Assembly (NCBI RefSeq): GCF_917563885.1
Contig: NZ_CAKJTG010000010.1
Span: 1-64,000, forward strand
Reading direction: 5' to 3'
Origin: Pseudoneobacillus rhizosphaerae
GTDB taxonomy: Bacteria > Bacillota > Bacilli > Bacillales > Cytobacillaceae
DNA length: 64,000 nt
In this document: one piece after another, positions 1 through 8,462 of the stretch
Layout of the letters: every line of letters starts with the position of its first letter
Position numbering within the stretch: position 1 is the first letter of the stretch
Position numbers and translations under genes: made by a program
Notes under the pieces: model-generated
The model's input: only the letters and a program-made list of their open reading frames with translations
Database searches by the model: none
Told to the model about the DNA's origin: nothing

Positions 1-61
1 TTTAAATACGGACTCTAACATGGTCCAATAAGCGGATTGACCTTCCTTCACTTCTACTATA

Positions 62-103
62 AAAAAAATAGTAGCACAAACCATGGCCTTGGTCTGTACT
101 ACT
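62..103 (-). terminator. Rho-independent terminator, minus strand
   Basis: Read on the minus strand, GTAGTACAGACCA pairs imperfectly with TGGTTTGTGCTAC and is followed by TATTTTTTTTA. No recognised gene lies directly upstream on this strand. The hairpin therefore ends either an unrecognised small transcript from about 104-330 or read-through from spo0M. Confidence 0.5.
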
Positions 104-335
104 AATGTTAGTATGTTTTACTTTCGCTGGTTACTTAATTATGGACAACTCTTCTTTCTCCCGGGGCACCTATTTTTATGTTTAAATATGCCATTCCTAT
201 CAAATTTAAACGATGTATTAACAATCGTTTTAGCATATAAACTAACATCATGAGAATGTTCATTCTCACTTTGCTATTCGCATTGCAAATAACCGTGTTA
301 ATTCTCAAATTAAAATGTCATAAACGTATACCAAT
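104..335. other. Unassigned intergenic stretch with palindrome
   Basis: No recognisable gene is present. A perfect inverted repeat TGAGAATG-TT-CATTCTCA lies at 251-268, and AAACGAT/ATCGTTT at about 208-230. A 42-codon minus-strand ORF (135-263) begins inside the first palindrome, but its composition is not convincingly coding. With a terminator on each side, the stretch could hold a small RNA. That is inference only. Confidence 0.3.
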
Positions 336-373
336 AAAAAATAGCATGCTAAATCATATGATTTAACATGCTA
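336..373 (-). terminator. Terminator of spo0M
   Basis: A near-perfect palindrome (TAGCATGTTAAATCAT/ATGATTTAGCATGCTA on the minus strand) is followed by TTTTTTATTGG. It lies about 70 bases past the spo0M stop. The plus strand also has a T-rich tail further on, so it may work in both directions. Confidence 0.7.
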
Positions 374-445
374 CTTGAGTTGTTTTTTCACTTTTTGCAC
401 TCCAAAAAGGGTACCAGTTAAAATAACAAGGCGCTTCCGCTTTTC

Positions 446-1219
446 TTATGAATATCTTTCAATGACACTTTGAAGTTTTGAGCGAAGGTTTGGAATGTCG
501 CTTTTCGATACAGACACTCTTACATTTGTTTCATCTGTACCTAGTGACTCAGATAAAAAGCCACCTAACCCTCTTGCCTTACGGTCGACTTGCATATACA
601 CTTCCATTTGATCGTTAGATGTTGCTTGGAATACAAGTTCGAGTTCATCCAATTTCCCACGGAAAGGTCCTGAAGTAGGGATAAATTCAAATTCTTGAAT
701 AAAAGGGAGACGTTTTCTTAGACGATAAGAAGCTTCTTGACAATCTGCTTCCCGCATTCGGAATCCCATATCTTCAACAGCTTGGAATACTGCTGAAATT
801 AGTGCATTAGGCACAACTTTAATATAATCCTTATCTGTTGGGTCTACAGCATTTTTTATATCTAGACCCGTTTGTACCCATATCTTCGTTCTACCAATTG
901 AAATAGGCGTATCTAATGGCAATTGAAATGAAAAAGGAAGTTCCTTTCTTTCATTAGGACTAATTGTGAAGGACTCTGCAACACGGAAACGGTCAATCAT
1001 GGCTGAAACCGTGTATTTTTTATCATCTGATTCTTTAATATACGTAGTATGTAACGATAAATAAATCTCATCAACCTTTTGTTCCACATTTCCACCTTGT
1101 ATTTCAACTACACCTCTTACTAGATCGCCAGCTGTCAAAGTATCTTTTTCAAGTTTTGTATCAACTTTTGCTGCACCGATTCCTACACTTGCAAAAACTT
1201 TATTGAAAAATGACATCAT
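446..1219 (-). CDS. spo0M: Sporulation-control protein Spo0M
   Basis: Spo0M family (arrestin-like beta-sandwich), a cytoplasmic protein that influences early sporulation and cell-shape control in B. subtilis. The start is placed at the ATGATG pair (1219/1216), preceded by AGAGAGGGA; the longer open frame to 1267 adds 16 residues with no ribosome site. The protein opens MSFFNKVFAS and carries the family's central pattern of a regulated beta-rich domain (KLEKDTLTAGDLVRG, then FSFQLPLDTP). About 257 residues, close to the family norm. It is followed by its own terminator and looks monocistronic. Family call is firm; the molecular role of Spo0M is still vague in the literature. Confidence 0.9.
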   Translation of the reverse strand: MMSFFNKVFASVGIGAAKVDTKLEKDTLTAGDLVRGVVEIQGGNVEQKVDEIYLSLHTTYIKESDDKKYTVSAMIDRFRVAESFTISPNERKELPFSFQLPLDTPISIGRTKIWVQTGLDIKNAVDPTDKDYIKVVPNALISAVFQAVEDMGFRMREADCQEASYRLRKRLPFIQEFEFIPTSGPFRGKLDELELVFQATSNDQMEVYMQVDRKARGLGGFLSESLGTDETNVRVSVSKSDIPNLRSKLQSVIERYS

Positions 1220-1319
1220 AATCCCTCTCTTTACTTTATAGTGACTTCTAATAAATATGTACGTCAAAAAAATGAAAAAGTTTCATATTAGTTGTGATAC
1301 TTTGAACTTCTGTTCAATA

Positions 1320-1350
1320 AAAAATAGCGAGCCTCAAGACTCACTATTTC
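1320..1350 (-). terminator. Terminator of the yozD-like gene
   Basis: On the minus strand AAATAGTGAG pairs with CTCGCTATTT, followed by a T-run (TTTTTTATT). It sits about 35 bases beyond the stop of the small gene at 1385-1558. Confidence 0.7.
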
Positions 1351-1384
1351 TCGTAAATAGTGGGTGGAAAATTCATTTTAACCC

Positions 1385-1558
1385 TTAGCCTTCATCTACC
1401 TCTTCATCAATAATGCATTTATCTAATAAATATTCAAAGGTGATATCAGCGATTTCTTCAAGCTCTTCTTCTGTCGGAACATAACCTCTTTTGACAAGCT
1501 CCTGAAAGAAAAATTCAGCAATTTCCTCTGTATCAATAAAAACTTCTATTTCTTTCAT
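1385..1558 (-). CDS. yozD: YozD-like small acidic protein
   Basis: A 57-codon gene read directly from the sequence. It begins MKEIEVFIDTEEIAEFF and ends DKCIIDEEVDEG, and is very rich in Glu/Asp with no membrane segment. A ribosome site (GGGAGGCGAT) precedes the ATG. The sequence and its place beside yodN- and yozE-like genes match B. subtilis YozD, a short conserved cytosolic protein of unknown function. Its acidic pattern (EEELEEIADI) suggests a small helical binding protein, but nothing more can be said. Confidence 0.75.
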   Translation of the reverse strand: MKEIEVFIDTEEIAEFFFQELVKRGYVPTEEELEEIADITFEYLLDKCIIDEEVDEG

Positions 1559-1711
1559 TAAAAATCGCCTCCCTTTCTAAAAAATGTATGATACCTAATC
1601 TTAATTAATGCTACCTACTTTTTGATTAGCAAAAACCCTGGCATATTCGAAAAGGGACAAGCATATGTTTGAAGTAACAGGAACTTAAAAAGTGTTGAGA
1701 GGGGAATCATA

Positions 1712-1858
1712 ATGGGAACTTGGATGGAAAAACTAAAGGATGATATTAATCAGGAAGATGGAGTTGTTCTTACGATTTTCACTAATGTTACTTCCCAATT
1801 ATTCAAATGTATCATTTTTCTTGCCATTCCTATTTTTTATATGCTTCTATCGTCGTGA
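1712..1858 (+). CDS. Possible small membrane protein
   Basis: A 48-codon ORF on the plus strand with a well-placed ribosome site (GAGAGGGG, about 8 bases before ATG). It starts MGTWMEKLKDDINQEDG and ends in one hydrophobic stretch (IIFLAIPIFYMLL), so it could be a single-pass membrane peptide. Its 3' end overlaps the 3' end of the convergent yodN-like gene by 22 bases. I do not recognise it. The clean ribosome site and the polar-then-hydrophobic layout are the only support. Confidence 0.4.
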   Translation: MGTWMEKLKDDINQEDGVVLTIFTNVTSQLFKCIIFLAIPIFYMLLSS

Positions 1859-2532
1859 CTCAATATCCTCTTGAGCTTACGCAATATACCCTTTTTTATT
1901 TTTACGTATTCTTGATCTTGAAACATTTCAGCTAATAGCTTGTAATCATTATAAACATCCAATAAATTATCAATCATTTCTTTTTGGTTTTGTTCATTGT
2001 CTTTGTCATTTACGTGAAAATCAACCTTTGGCGAGGGCTTCGGTTCAGGTAGCTTTAACGTGCTTTTTTCCTTATCCAGCATATATAAATACCCTAAGTT
2101 TTGAATGAAAGTATCTGCATTTTCTGCTTCAGCAACTAAGGTAAGTTCATCCTCGGCGGCTTCAAGCCATTCAGCATCTGTAATTCTTGATAACTCATAA
2201 ATTACATCCTCCCAGGAATCCTCTTGATAACGCCAAATTTCTGTTCGGAAGCCAACTACTTTGAATAAGTCTGTACCATAACCCTTCACCTGCACAATAT
2301 CTCCGAAGAAAAATTGATATTCAATATCAATATGTTCTTTTTCTACAGCTTCCCCCTCGTATTCCGAGAGTAATTGAAGCCGTTCCTCTATAAACAAACC
2401 TTCATTCGTATTAATTTCATAAATATACTTACCATCTATCCATTTAATATCAGTAATATCACCCACGATACCGTATGCAATAATCACGACTTTATCACCG
2501 ATTGTGAATTTTGGTTTTTTTCTTTTAGCCAT
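1837..2532 (-). CDS. yodN: YodN-like conserved protein
   Basis: About 231 residues from the ATG at 2532, which has AGGAGGG eight bases upstream; the open frame continues to 2598 without a ribosome site. The N-terminus (MAKRKKPKFTIGDKVVI) and the following small beta-rich segment with repeated VGDITDIKWIDGKYIYE-like turns look like an SH3/KOW-type fold. The C-terminal part is helical and charged. Its position between yozD- and yozE-like genes matches B. subtilis yodN. Function unknown. Likely cytoplasmic; no signal peptide or membrane segment. Confidence 0.7.
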   Translation of the reverse strand: MAKRKKPKFTIGDKVVIIAYGIVGDITDIKWIDGKYIYEINTNEGLFIEERLQLLSEYEGEAVEKEHIDIEYQFFFGDIVQVKGYGTDLFKVVGFRTEIWRYQEDSWEDVIYELSRITDAEWLEAAEDELTLVAEAENADTFIQNLGYLYMLDKEKSTLKLPEPKPSPKVDFHVNDKDNEQNQKEMIDNLLDVYNDYKLLAEMFQDQEYVKIKKGILRKLKRILSHDDRSI

Positions 2533-2625
2533 CGCCTCTACCCTCCTAATGATTCGTCGTGAAGTAAGTACAATATTATATGCGATGATTTTTAACATGA
2601 TAATGGAAACCTAATATATGTACAT

Positions 2626-2655
2626 ACAAAAAGCCTCTTTCAAATAAAAAGAGGC
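2626..2655 (-). terminator. Terminator of yozE
   Basis: On the minus strand GCCTCTTT pairs with AAAGAGGC, followed by TTTTTG, 20 bases past the yozE stop. Confidence 0.75.
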
Positions 2656-2675
2656 AATGTTTAAAATTATTTACT

Positions 2676-2891
2676 TTAGTCATTTACATATAAACTCCAT
2701 GCTTCATCGAAAATGGACATATTATCTAAATAGAAACCATTGAGTTCTAAGTATGAGCTAACTTCTTCATACTTTTTTGATGTTTTTGGAAAGCCATGAT
2801 CCAAGTAAGCCTGGTTTGCAAACCTACTAATATCGTCTTTAGGTTCAGGATGACGATACTTCATCAGGAAATGGTAAAAGGTTTTGTTCAT
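2676..2891 (-). CDS. yozE: YozE (UPF0346) family protein
   Basis: 71 residues. It has the family signature: FYHFLMKYRHP near the N-terminus, then ISRFANQAYLDHGFPKTS, then SSYLELNG and a C-terminal FDEAW. YozE proteins are small helical proteins with a sterile-alpha-motif-like fold and unknown function, found throughout Firmicutes. The ATG at 2891 is preceded by GAAAGG. The gene stands as the first of the minus-strand yozE-yodN-yozD row. Confidence 0.88.
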   Translation of the reverse strand: MNKTFYHFLMKYRHPEPKDDISRFANQAYLDHGFPKTSKKYEEVSSYLELNGFYLDNMSIFDEAWSLYVND

Positions 2892-3105
2892 AATCTTTAA
2901 CGCCTTTCTTAATTTGTACCATTACTATAAACGATAAGGAAAAATCCGTCCAGATGGAATTTGGCTGCTGTTCAAAGAGGATAAAGTTGCTAAAAGTAGA
3001 TGACATCCGTAATGTTTGTTTTAAGCTGATTGGCTTTACGATAAATAAAATGTAAAATATAAACTCTATACTTACCATATAAAGGATAGAAAGGGGTATT
3101 GGAAA

Positions 3106-4854
3106 TTGAAGAGAAAAAGGGCTTCTAAAAAAAATAAGCTACATATTTTTACGTTTCTACTTTTAATGGTTGCCTTAGTCATTGGAATTTATTATGCAAT
3201 CAAAGTAAATGATTACGAACAGACTCCAGTTAAAGAAAGCCCAATTATAACTAAGCCATCCGATACTAAACCTTCTGATAACAATACAGTTGATTCGAAG
3301 AATGATCAGAAAATAGTAGAAAAAACATTCTCCTTATCTAAGGAAGGTAAAGTTCCGAACATTCCCTTTGTGTCCGGTATAACAGAGTGGAATGAAGTAA
3401 ACAAAGAGTGGGGAAAATCAGATCATATTTCGGAAACTGCTAAAGGCAGGTATGAGGAATACGAGAGTCATCATTCTACAATCGGCTATACAGATCACAC
3501 TGTAAATGATATACGCTCTTACGACTCTGAATTACAAAATATTTCATTAGATGAAATTAAAAATATTGGTGGAGAGCCCGATGCCATTCGATACTATGAA
3601 GATTCAACTCATGACCAAATGATACTCGTCTATCATGCAACCAATTTTACTGATTTATTATGGGTTTTACCAGTAAAGACAGAGCAGGAACCCAATCCTA
3701 AAGTTGACCATATCTCCCTCTATACACAGGTTAAAAAAACACCAAATCAACAAGAAAACCAAACCATTTCAGAAGTAATTTCTAAAATGAGTTTAGAAGA
3801 TAAAATTGGGCAGATGATTCTTGCTGGGATTTCCGGGACCACAATGGATACAAACGCAAAAAAATTAATAAGCCAATTCCATGTGGGAGGAATTATTTTT
3901 TACAAAAATAATTTTGAAACCCCTGAACAAGCCGTTCAACTTGTAAATCAACTAAAGGCTGGAAATAGTTCGAATCTACCGCTTTTTTTAGGCATTGACC
4001 AAGAAGGAGGAAGAGTAACAAGATTACCAGGAGGTCTTGTTAACTTCCCTCCAAATAATCAGATTGGAAAAGTAAATAGTCCTGCGTTTTCTTATAAAGT
4101 CGGGACACTTTTAGGTCATGAATTAAAAGAATTTGGTTTAAATCTCGATTTTGCACCAGTTCTTGATATTAACAGCAATCCAAATAACCCAATTATCGGG
4201 GATCGATCATTTGGGAACAATTCGGAAATAGTAAGTACACTTGGAATTCAAACGATGAAAGGGATTCAGTCTCAAAACGTCATCCCTACCATTAAGCATT
4301 TTCCTGGACATGGAGATACATCGATTGATTCCCATCTGGAACTCCCAATTGTCAATAAAAGCCTTAGGGAACTTCAAGAACTAGAGTTAATTCCGTTTGA
4401 ACGTGCGATTAATCATGGAGCAGATGTGGTAATGGTCGCCCATATCTTATTGTCTGAATTGGATAAAACCAATCCAGCATCCATGTCAAAAGCTGTCATG
4501 GCGGATCTTCTTAGAAAACAACTAAGTTTCAAGGGAGTAATCATAACGGATGATATGACGATGGGAGCCATAACAGAACATTTTGATATTGGCAAAGCAG
4601 CGGTAGAATCAGTAAAGGCAGGAAGCGATATAATCTTAGTAGGACATGACTATAATAATGTTGTAAAAATTATCTCCTCTTTAATAAATGCTGTTGAAAA
4701 TGGGGGAATTTCCGAACAAAGATTAAATGAAAGTATAGAAAGAATTATTCAACTAAAAAGGAAATATCTAATTAACGATACGAAAGTAGAAAATCCTAAC
4801 ATAAATGAATTAAATCACTCAATCAATAGTCTTCTGAAAAATTACCTACATTAA
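3106..4854 (+). CDS. Membrane-anchored GH3 beta-N-acetylhexosaminidase with DUF4309
   Basis: NagZ-type glycoside hydrolase family 3, expected to remove N-acetylglucosamine from muropeptides outside the membrane. It starts with TTG at 3106 after GAAAGGGG. Residues 1-11 are basic and 12-31 form a membrane segment; 32-70 is a Pro/Ser/Asp-rich linker. Residues about 73-208 resemble DUF4309 (the YjgB type: GKVPNIPFVSG, then EWGKSD). The GH3 domain follows from about 220. It has the NagZ motif KHFPGHGDTSIDSH (397-410), which holds the acid/base His-Asp pair, and TDDMTMGA (481-488), which holds the catalytic Asp. B. subtilis NagZ has a different C-terminal domain, absent here. The GH3 call is firm; the DUF4309 call is from memory of the motif. 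Confidence 0.85.
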   Translation: MKRKRASKKNKLHIFTFLLLMVALVIGIYYAIKVNDYEQTPVKESPIITKPSDTKPSDNNTVDSKNDQKIVEKTFSLSKEGKVPNIPFVSGITEWNEVNKEWGKSDHISETAKGRYEEYESHHSTIGYTDHTVNDIRSYDSELQNISLDEIKNIGGEPDAIRYYEDSTHDQMILVYHATNFTDLLWVLPVKTEQEPNPKVDHISLYTQVKKTPNQQENQTISEVISKMSLEDKIGQMILAGISGTTMDTNAKKLISQFHVGGIIFYKNNFETPEQAVQLVNQLKAGNSSNLPLFLGIDQEGGRVTRLPGGLVNFPPNNQIGKVNSPAFSYKVGTLLGHELKEFGLNLDFAPVLDINSNPNNPIIGDRSFGNNSEIVSTLGIQTMKGIQSQNVIPTIKHFPGHGDTSIDSHLELPIVNKSLRELQELELIPFERAINHGADVVMVAHILLSELDKTNPASMSKAVMADLLRKQLSFKGVIITDDMTMGAITEHFDIGKAAVESVKAGSDIILVGHDYNNVVKIISSLINAVENGGISEQRLNESIERIIQLKRKYLINDTKVENPNINELNHSINSLLKNYLH

Positions 4855-4922
4855 TAATTTATATAGGTTTATGGGTTAAAAGGATTACTTCTTTCATAAT
4901 CCGGGTTCTTTAATGAAAAATG

Positions 4923-4953
4923 AGCGTTATCCTTGTTCAAGGATAGCGCCCAT
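4923..4953 (-). terminator. Terminator overlapping the stop of the 4937-5488 gene
   Basis: GGGCGCTATCCTTG pairs with CAAGGATAACGCTC on the minus strand and is followed by ATTTTTCATT. The stop codon of the gene lies inside the hairpin, so the last codons are part of the terminator stem. Confidence 0.7.
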
Positions 4954-5488
4954 TAAATAATTTACAAAAAATAAAATGATCATCTGGATTCCAAACGTGC
5001 AAATGATCAGCACGGTATCCACGCAGCCACAACTCGCCGTTAATGCATCTAAGATAAAAGCCTTTAGGAAAATCATCGTCTTCAGTTAGTATCTCAGACG
5101 CTATAGTGATAGATCCTGAAGGAGCCTGATGTCGCTGTAAAGGATCCCCAGAATAACCTTCAGGCTGATCCAAATACTCCATTCTTAGATAAGGTCCCAG
5201 TTCAATCGGACACAATTCCAAACCAATTTCTCTCGCTCTATTAAAAATTTGGTCGGTCGTAGCTCCGTCAGGAAAACCAAGGTCTCCAACTGTTAATTCC
5301 ACGGTCTGAATACTGTATTTAGTATCAGAGGTCGTAAATTTATCATCAGCTAATAGCCTCTCTGCATACTCATTAATCAAGATAGAATATTGTTGTAATT
5401 GCTGGATAAGCTGCGATTTCGTAAGTCCGCCAACCTCTACTACTCTGGTAACAAATGGACAATTGGGGTAAATTTTCAAGTCTCGCAA
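4937..5488 (-). CDS. Conserved hypothetical protein
   Basis: 183 residues starting at TTG 5488, with AGGAG ten bases upstream. The N-terminus (MRDLKIYPNCPFVT) is followed by a helical part (LTKSQLIQQLQQYSILINEYAERLL). A mixed C-terminal part has the striking run LRMEYLDQPEG, then GSITIASEIL and GFYLRCINGELWLRGY. No signal peptide or membrane segment. I have seen similar proteins annotated only as hypothetical in bacilli and do not know a function. It is separated from its neighbours by its own terminator, so it is probably monocistronic within an accessory stretch. Confidence 0.65.
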   Translation of the reverse strand: MRDLKIYPNCPFVTRVVEVGGLTKSQLIQQLQQYSILINEYAERLLADDKFTTSDTKYSIQTVELTVGDLGFPDGATTDQIFNRAREIGLELCPIELGPYLRMEYLDQPEGYSGDPLQRHQAPSGSITIASEILTEDDDFPKGFYLRCINGELWLRGYRADHLHVWNPDDHFIFCKLFNGRYP

Positions 5489-5627
5489 TTGTAGTCACTC
5501 CTAAACATATTGGTTACATAGGCTTAAAAACTAATATAGTTATATATACAAATATTTTGCGAGACAAACGTAATTGAGACCTGGATACAGTGTATGCGCC
5601 TACTTTTGATCGCCATTTTTTCAACTT

Positions 5628-5918
5628 TCATAATTTATCATCCTCCATATTTGATCCAAACCTTTTAGCTGATCTGGTTCGCGCACGTTCAGCTTCAACC
5701 TCACGATTACGAGGCTCGGCACTAGTATCCATTGCGTCCAATAAATTTCTAGAAATCATTGCAATTTCCTTGATTGCTCGATTAAATGCCTCTTCGTTAA
5801 CCCTTGAAGGCTTGTTAAAACCTGTTATCTTTTTAACGTACTGTAGAGAAGCAGCATGAATTTCCTCATCGGTAGCTGGTGGATCAAAATTAAATAATGT
5901 TCTAATGTTTCTGCACAT
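5628..5918 (-). CDS. DUF2277 family protein
   Basis: 96 residues with the DUF2277 signature from the first residue: MCRNIRTLFNFDPPAT, then AASLQYVKKITGF, then a C-terminal arginine-rich helix (EAERARTRSAKRFG). These small proteins occur widely in bacteria and have no known function. The N-terminal MCRNI motif with its conserved Cys is intact. There is no clear partner: the flanking genes are the unrelated hypothetical at 4937-5488 and a broken amidohydrolase. It is probably cytoplasmic. Confidence 0.82.
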   Translation of the reverse strand: MCRNIRTLFNFDPPATDEEIHAASLQYVKKITGFNKPSRVNEEAFNRAIKEIAMISRNLLDAMDTSAEPRNREVEAERARTRSAKRFGSNMEDDKL

Positions 5919-6107
5919 AAGTTACTCCTCTTTGATTTAATGATCAATAAATTGTTCAAGAACCATTAATGTTTGTAAATATGAATAATTACATGTATAT
6001 TTTTGACCATTAAATTATTTAATTATATTAGAAGTGCATTCGCAATCAGTTTTTCAAATAAAAAAAGTAAGAATCTAAATATATATGACAAAAAATTCCA
6101 CCTATAC

Positions 6108-6566
6108 TTAGGCATCACTTCTTTCTAAAGATCCCCAAGACAAATTGCCTTTATGAAGGACTGCAGTTCGCTTTGGTAAGCGGGCTACAGCTTCTGCTGA
6201 ACAGCTAGCCGGAACGAGGACAGCTGTTGCAACGTCTCCAACCTTTGGCCAAATTTGCTTTCCGAATTCATCTAATGGCGTAATTCCGCCAGTAGCCAGT
6301 GATAGTGCCCTAGACAAATTATACTCATTGCTCCAGTTATATAATTGTGCTGCGAGATGAGCCTTCTGCAGAATATCGCCAACCCCAAATGGTGACCAAT
6401 GATCGGTAATACTATCATTTCCAAGCAAAACATTAACACCTTGCTTTTGAAGCAACGGGATTGGCATAACACCCCTACCGATAGGAACAGATGTTGCAAT
6501 CGATATATCTAAAGAAGCAAGTCTATCTGCAAGTTCAATGCCCTTTCCTTCGGCATACCTTTCGTA
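6108..6566 (-). pseudogene. C-terminal remnant of a cytosine-deaminase-like amidohydrolase
   Basis: The frame is open from a stop at 6567-6569 down to 6108, about 152 residues, whereas CodA-type deaminases have about 400. Visible family pieces are the end of a barrel strand (LASLDISIATSVPIGRG), the metal-ligand Asp motif GNDSITDHWSPFG, and the C-terminal part (LATGGITPLDEFG). The N-terminal metal-binding HxH half is missing. The first ATG in frame (6467) has no proper ribosome site. Upstream 6567-6790 is A+T-rich with no homologous remainder visible, so the 5' part has been deleted rather than frameshifted. Confidence 0.75.
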
Positions 6567-6790
6567 TCAAATAGAAAATGAGAATGGAATTAAAAACATT
6601 GATAACAATACAAATATTGCTAAGATATCTGAAAGTGGTAATACAAAAAATTGATCTAGAAATTCAAGTGGAATCAGATTCGTTTATTTCATAATTTCCA
6701 ATAGTAAAACGGAACTATTGCTTTAAGGAATATTTATATGACCATATAAATATGATTAGAACGAAAGCAGTATTTCGAGGAGGTTATAGA
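6567..6790. other. A+T-rich intergenic stretch
   Basis: This lies between the broken amidohydrolase and the DUF2935 gene. I see no gene, RNA or strong hairpin. It presumably contains the promoter of the DUF2935 gene, but no convincing -35/-10 pair could be chosen. It also marks the junction of the deletion that removed the 5' part of the amidohydrolase. Confidence 0.4.
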
Positions 6791-7639
6791 ATGAACGGGG
6801 ATGAAATATCTTTGCATGCTGATACCGGTGTTACATCTGGAATGTTTGTTGAGCGCTCTTTAAATGAAATTCGTTTTTGGGCTAGGATCATGAAAGAACA
6901 TTCTTTATTTCTTCGATTGGGTTTTAGAGCAGAAGATACTCAACTAATTCAAGAGGCTAATCAATTTTATCGATTATTTGAACACATCGAACAAATTGCA
7001 CATTCCTTTAATAATCAAACTGACCCAGAGCAAATAAGAAAATTTAATTCAGAAGTACAGCAAGCTGCAACCAACATTTTCGCTTTTAAACGGAAAGTAT
7101 TAGGACTAATTCTCACATGTAAATTGCCGGGGGCAAATAATTTCCCACTATTAGTTGACCATACAAGTAGGGAAGCAAATTATTTTAGAAAAAGACTTAT
7201 TGAATTAAATCAAGGAAAATTACAACCGCTTCCAGATGCCATTATTAAAGAAAATGTCTTCTTTTTAAGGATTATGGCAGACCATGCCAAATTTATTGGC
7301 CATCTCCTTGATCCGTCAGAAAGGAAACTAGTTGATGTAGCACAGAATTTCAGCAATGATTTTGATCAATTGCTTTTTCAAGCAAGGGACTTAGAATCTA
7401 TGAAGCCACAATCTCAAACAGTTCCTCTTTTAGATCAATTTCTCGATCAAAATCGGGTGTCGGTCTCATCTCTTAGGGATTTTAAGAAAACAGCACGTGA
7501 TTTAATTGAGCAATGTAAAATAAAGAGCATTATTCATCCCCTTTTAGCAGACCATGTTTTCCGAGAAGCTGATAGATTCCTTGAAATAATTGATATGTTT
7601 GATGCTCATCTTACAGGAGCTAACCCACAACCTAGATAA
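6791..7639 (+). CDS. DUF2935 domain protein
   Basis: Start at ATG 6791 with AGGAGG seven bases upstream; the open frame to 6752 adds 13 unlikely residues. The 282-residue protein consists of two similar four-helix halves. Each carries metal-ligand-like motifs: NEIRFWARIMKEHSLFLR, then DHTSREANYFRKRL in the first; NVFFLRIMADHAKFIGHL, then ADHVFREADRFLE in the second. The repeated E-H...H...E pattern resembles a ferritin-like metal-binding bundle. DUF2935 proteins are common in spore-forming Firmicutes; their role is unknown. Monocistronic, ended by the hairpin at 7820. Confidence 0.82.
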   Translation: MNGDEISLHADTGVTSGMFVERSLNEIRFWARIMKEHSLFLRLGFRAEDTQLIQEANQFYRLFEHIEQIAHSFNNQTDPEQIRKFNSEVQQAATNIFAFKRKVLGLILTCKLPGANNFPLLVDHTSREANYFRKRLIELNQGKLQPLPDAIIKENVFFLRIMADHAKFIGHLLDPSERKLVDVAQNFSNDFDQLLFQARDLESMKPQSQTVPLLDQFLDQNRVSVSSLRDFKKTARDLIEQCKIKSIIHPLLADHVFREADRFLEIIDMFDAHLTGANPQPR

Positions 7640-7819
7640 TACTTGAATGAATATCTCTCCAGCAATCTTTCTGCACTTCATGGAGGCTAACGGGTAGCAT
7701 TAATCGAGGAATAGGCTGCTTCGACGGCTTTTTTGTTTATTCCACTAAACTAGCAGGTTAATAAATAGTAATCAAAGAGAAGTTGTTTATTTGACGAACG
7801 ATCGCAAGAATGAAAACAG

Positions 7820-7856
7820 GGTGATCATTAAACATGATTGCCTTTTTCTATTTTGC
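7820..7856 (+). terminator. Terminator downstream of the DUF2935 gene
   Basis: GGTGATCAT and ATGATTGCC form a nine-base stem, followed by TTTTTCTATTTT. It is the first good hairpin after the gene, about 180 bases past its stop. The rest of 7640-7916 shows no gene. Confidence 0.55.
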
Positions 7857-7916
7857 GGTACTTTTTGGAATAATAATAAAGCATAAAATTATCGTAAAAT
7901 ATAATAAAATAAAATA

Positions 7917-7950
7917 AAGCATAAGCTTTCCCAACGGAAAACTTATGCTT
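7917..7950 (-). terminator. Terminator of ssrA
   Basis: On the minus strand AAGCATAAGTTTTCC pairs with GGAAAGCTTATGCTT and is followed by TATTTTATTTT. It lies about 40 bases past the mature 3' end of tmRNA. Confidence 0.85.
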
Positions 7951-7988
7951 ACGTCACAAAACAAATAAAAAACCACCAAATATGTATT

Positions 7989-8348
7989 TGGTGGAGACGG
8001 TGGGAGTCGAACCCACGTCCAAAGATATCGGCACTTAAGCTTCTACGAGTGTAGTCGACATATTCGCGTTTCGCTAAATCCATCTGCCTATCGACAGGCG
8101 CCCGGCCAGCTAGCCTGGTTGTTCTCTTCCTTCGTCCTCAGGCGGTGGACTCCGGCGTAGCCTACTTAGAGTGAGTCCGCTACCCTACCACATAGGCGAT
8201 GGAGGGGCGAACAGCTATGCAGTATTAAGCTGCGAAAGCTAAGTTGTTGTTAGTTTTGCCAGTTATAGGCGTTGACGTTTTAACGAGGCCGATCCCCTCG
8301 ACTCGCCACCCAAGCTCGAACTACCCCTGTCGAATCCGTAGCGTCCCC
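7989..8348 (-). ncRNA. ssrA: tmRNA (ssrA)
   Basis: 360-nucleotide transfer-messenger RNA that rescues stalled ribosomes together with SmpB. The 5' end GGGGACG pairs with CGTCTCC next to an encoded CCA at 7989-7991, and a T-arm GGGTTCGACTCCC precedes the acceptor strand. The tag reading frame at 8225-8260 reads GKTNNNLAFAA then TAA, giving a typical hydrophobic AA-ending degradation tag after the charged alanine. Between the two tRNA-like ends lie the usual pseudoknot regions. It is followed by its own terminator. It is encoded just downstream of smpB and rnr, as in B. subtilis. Confidence 0.97.
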
Positions 8349-8462
8349 ATATTAGAAGGGTCTAGCTATATTTCAAGCCTGACGTTTTCGGAAGCTCATT
8401 TGTAAGTTTGAGCTAAAGTTGCTGTCGCATAAGTTGTATTTCGTTTCCCTGCGACATAATTT

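Noticed and set aside
135-263. 42-codon ORF beginning in the TGAGAATG palindrome
   Set aside because: It has no clear ribosome site and an odd composition (RLLIHRLNLIGMAYLNIKIG). Kept only as a note in the unassigned stretch.
5590-5859. Plus-strand ORF of 89 codons
   Set aside because: It overlaps the well-recognised DUF2277 gene on the opposite strand and has no family signature.
6108-6467. Short intact protein starting at ATG 6467
   Set aside because: The homologous frame continues upstream of the ATG to 6566, and the core metal-binding half of the enzyme is missing, so it is treated as a pseudogene.
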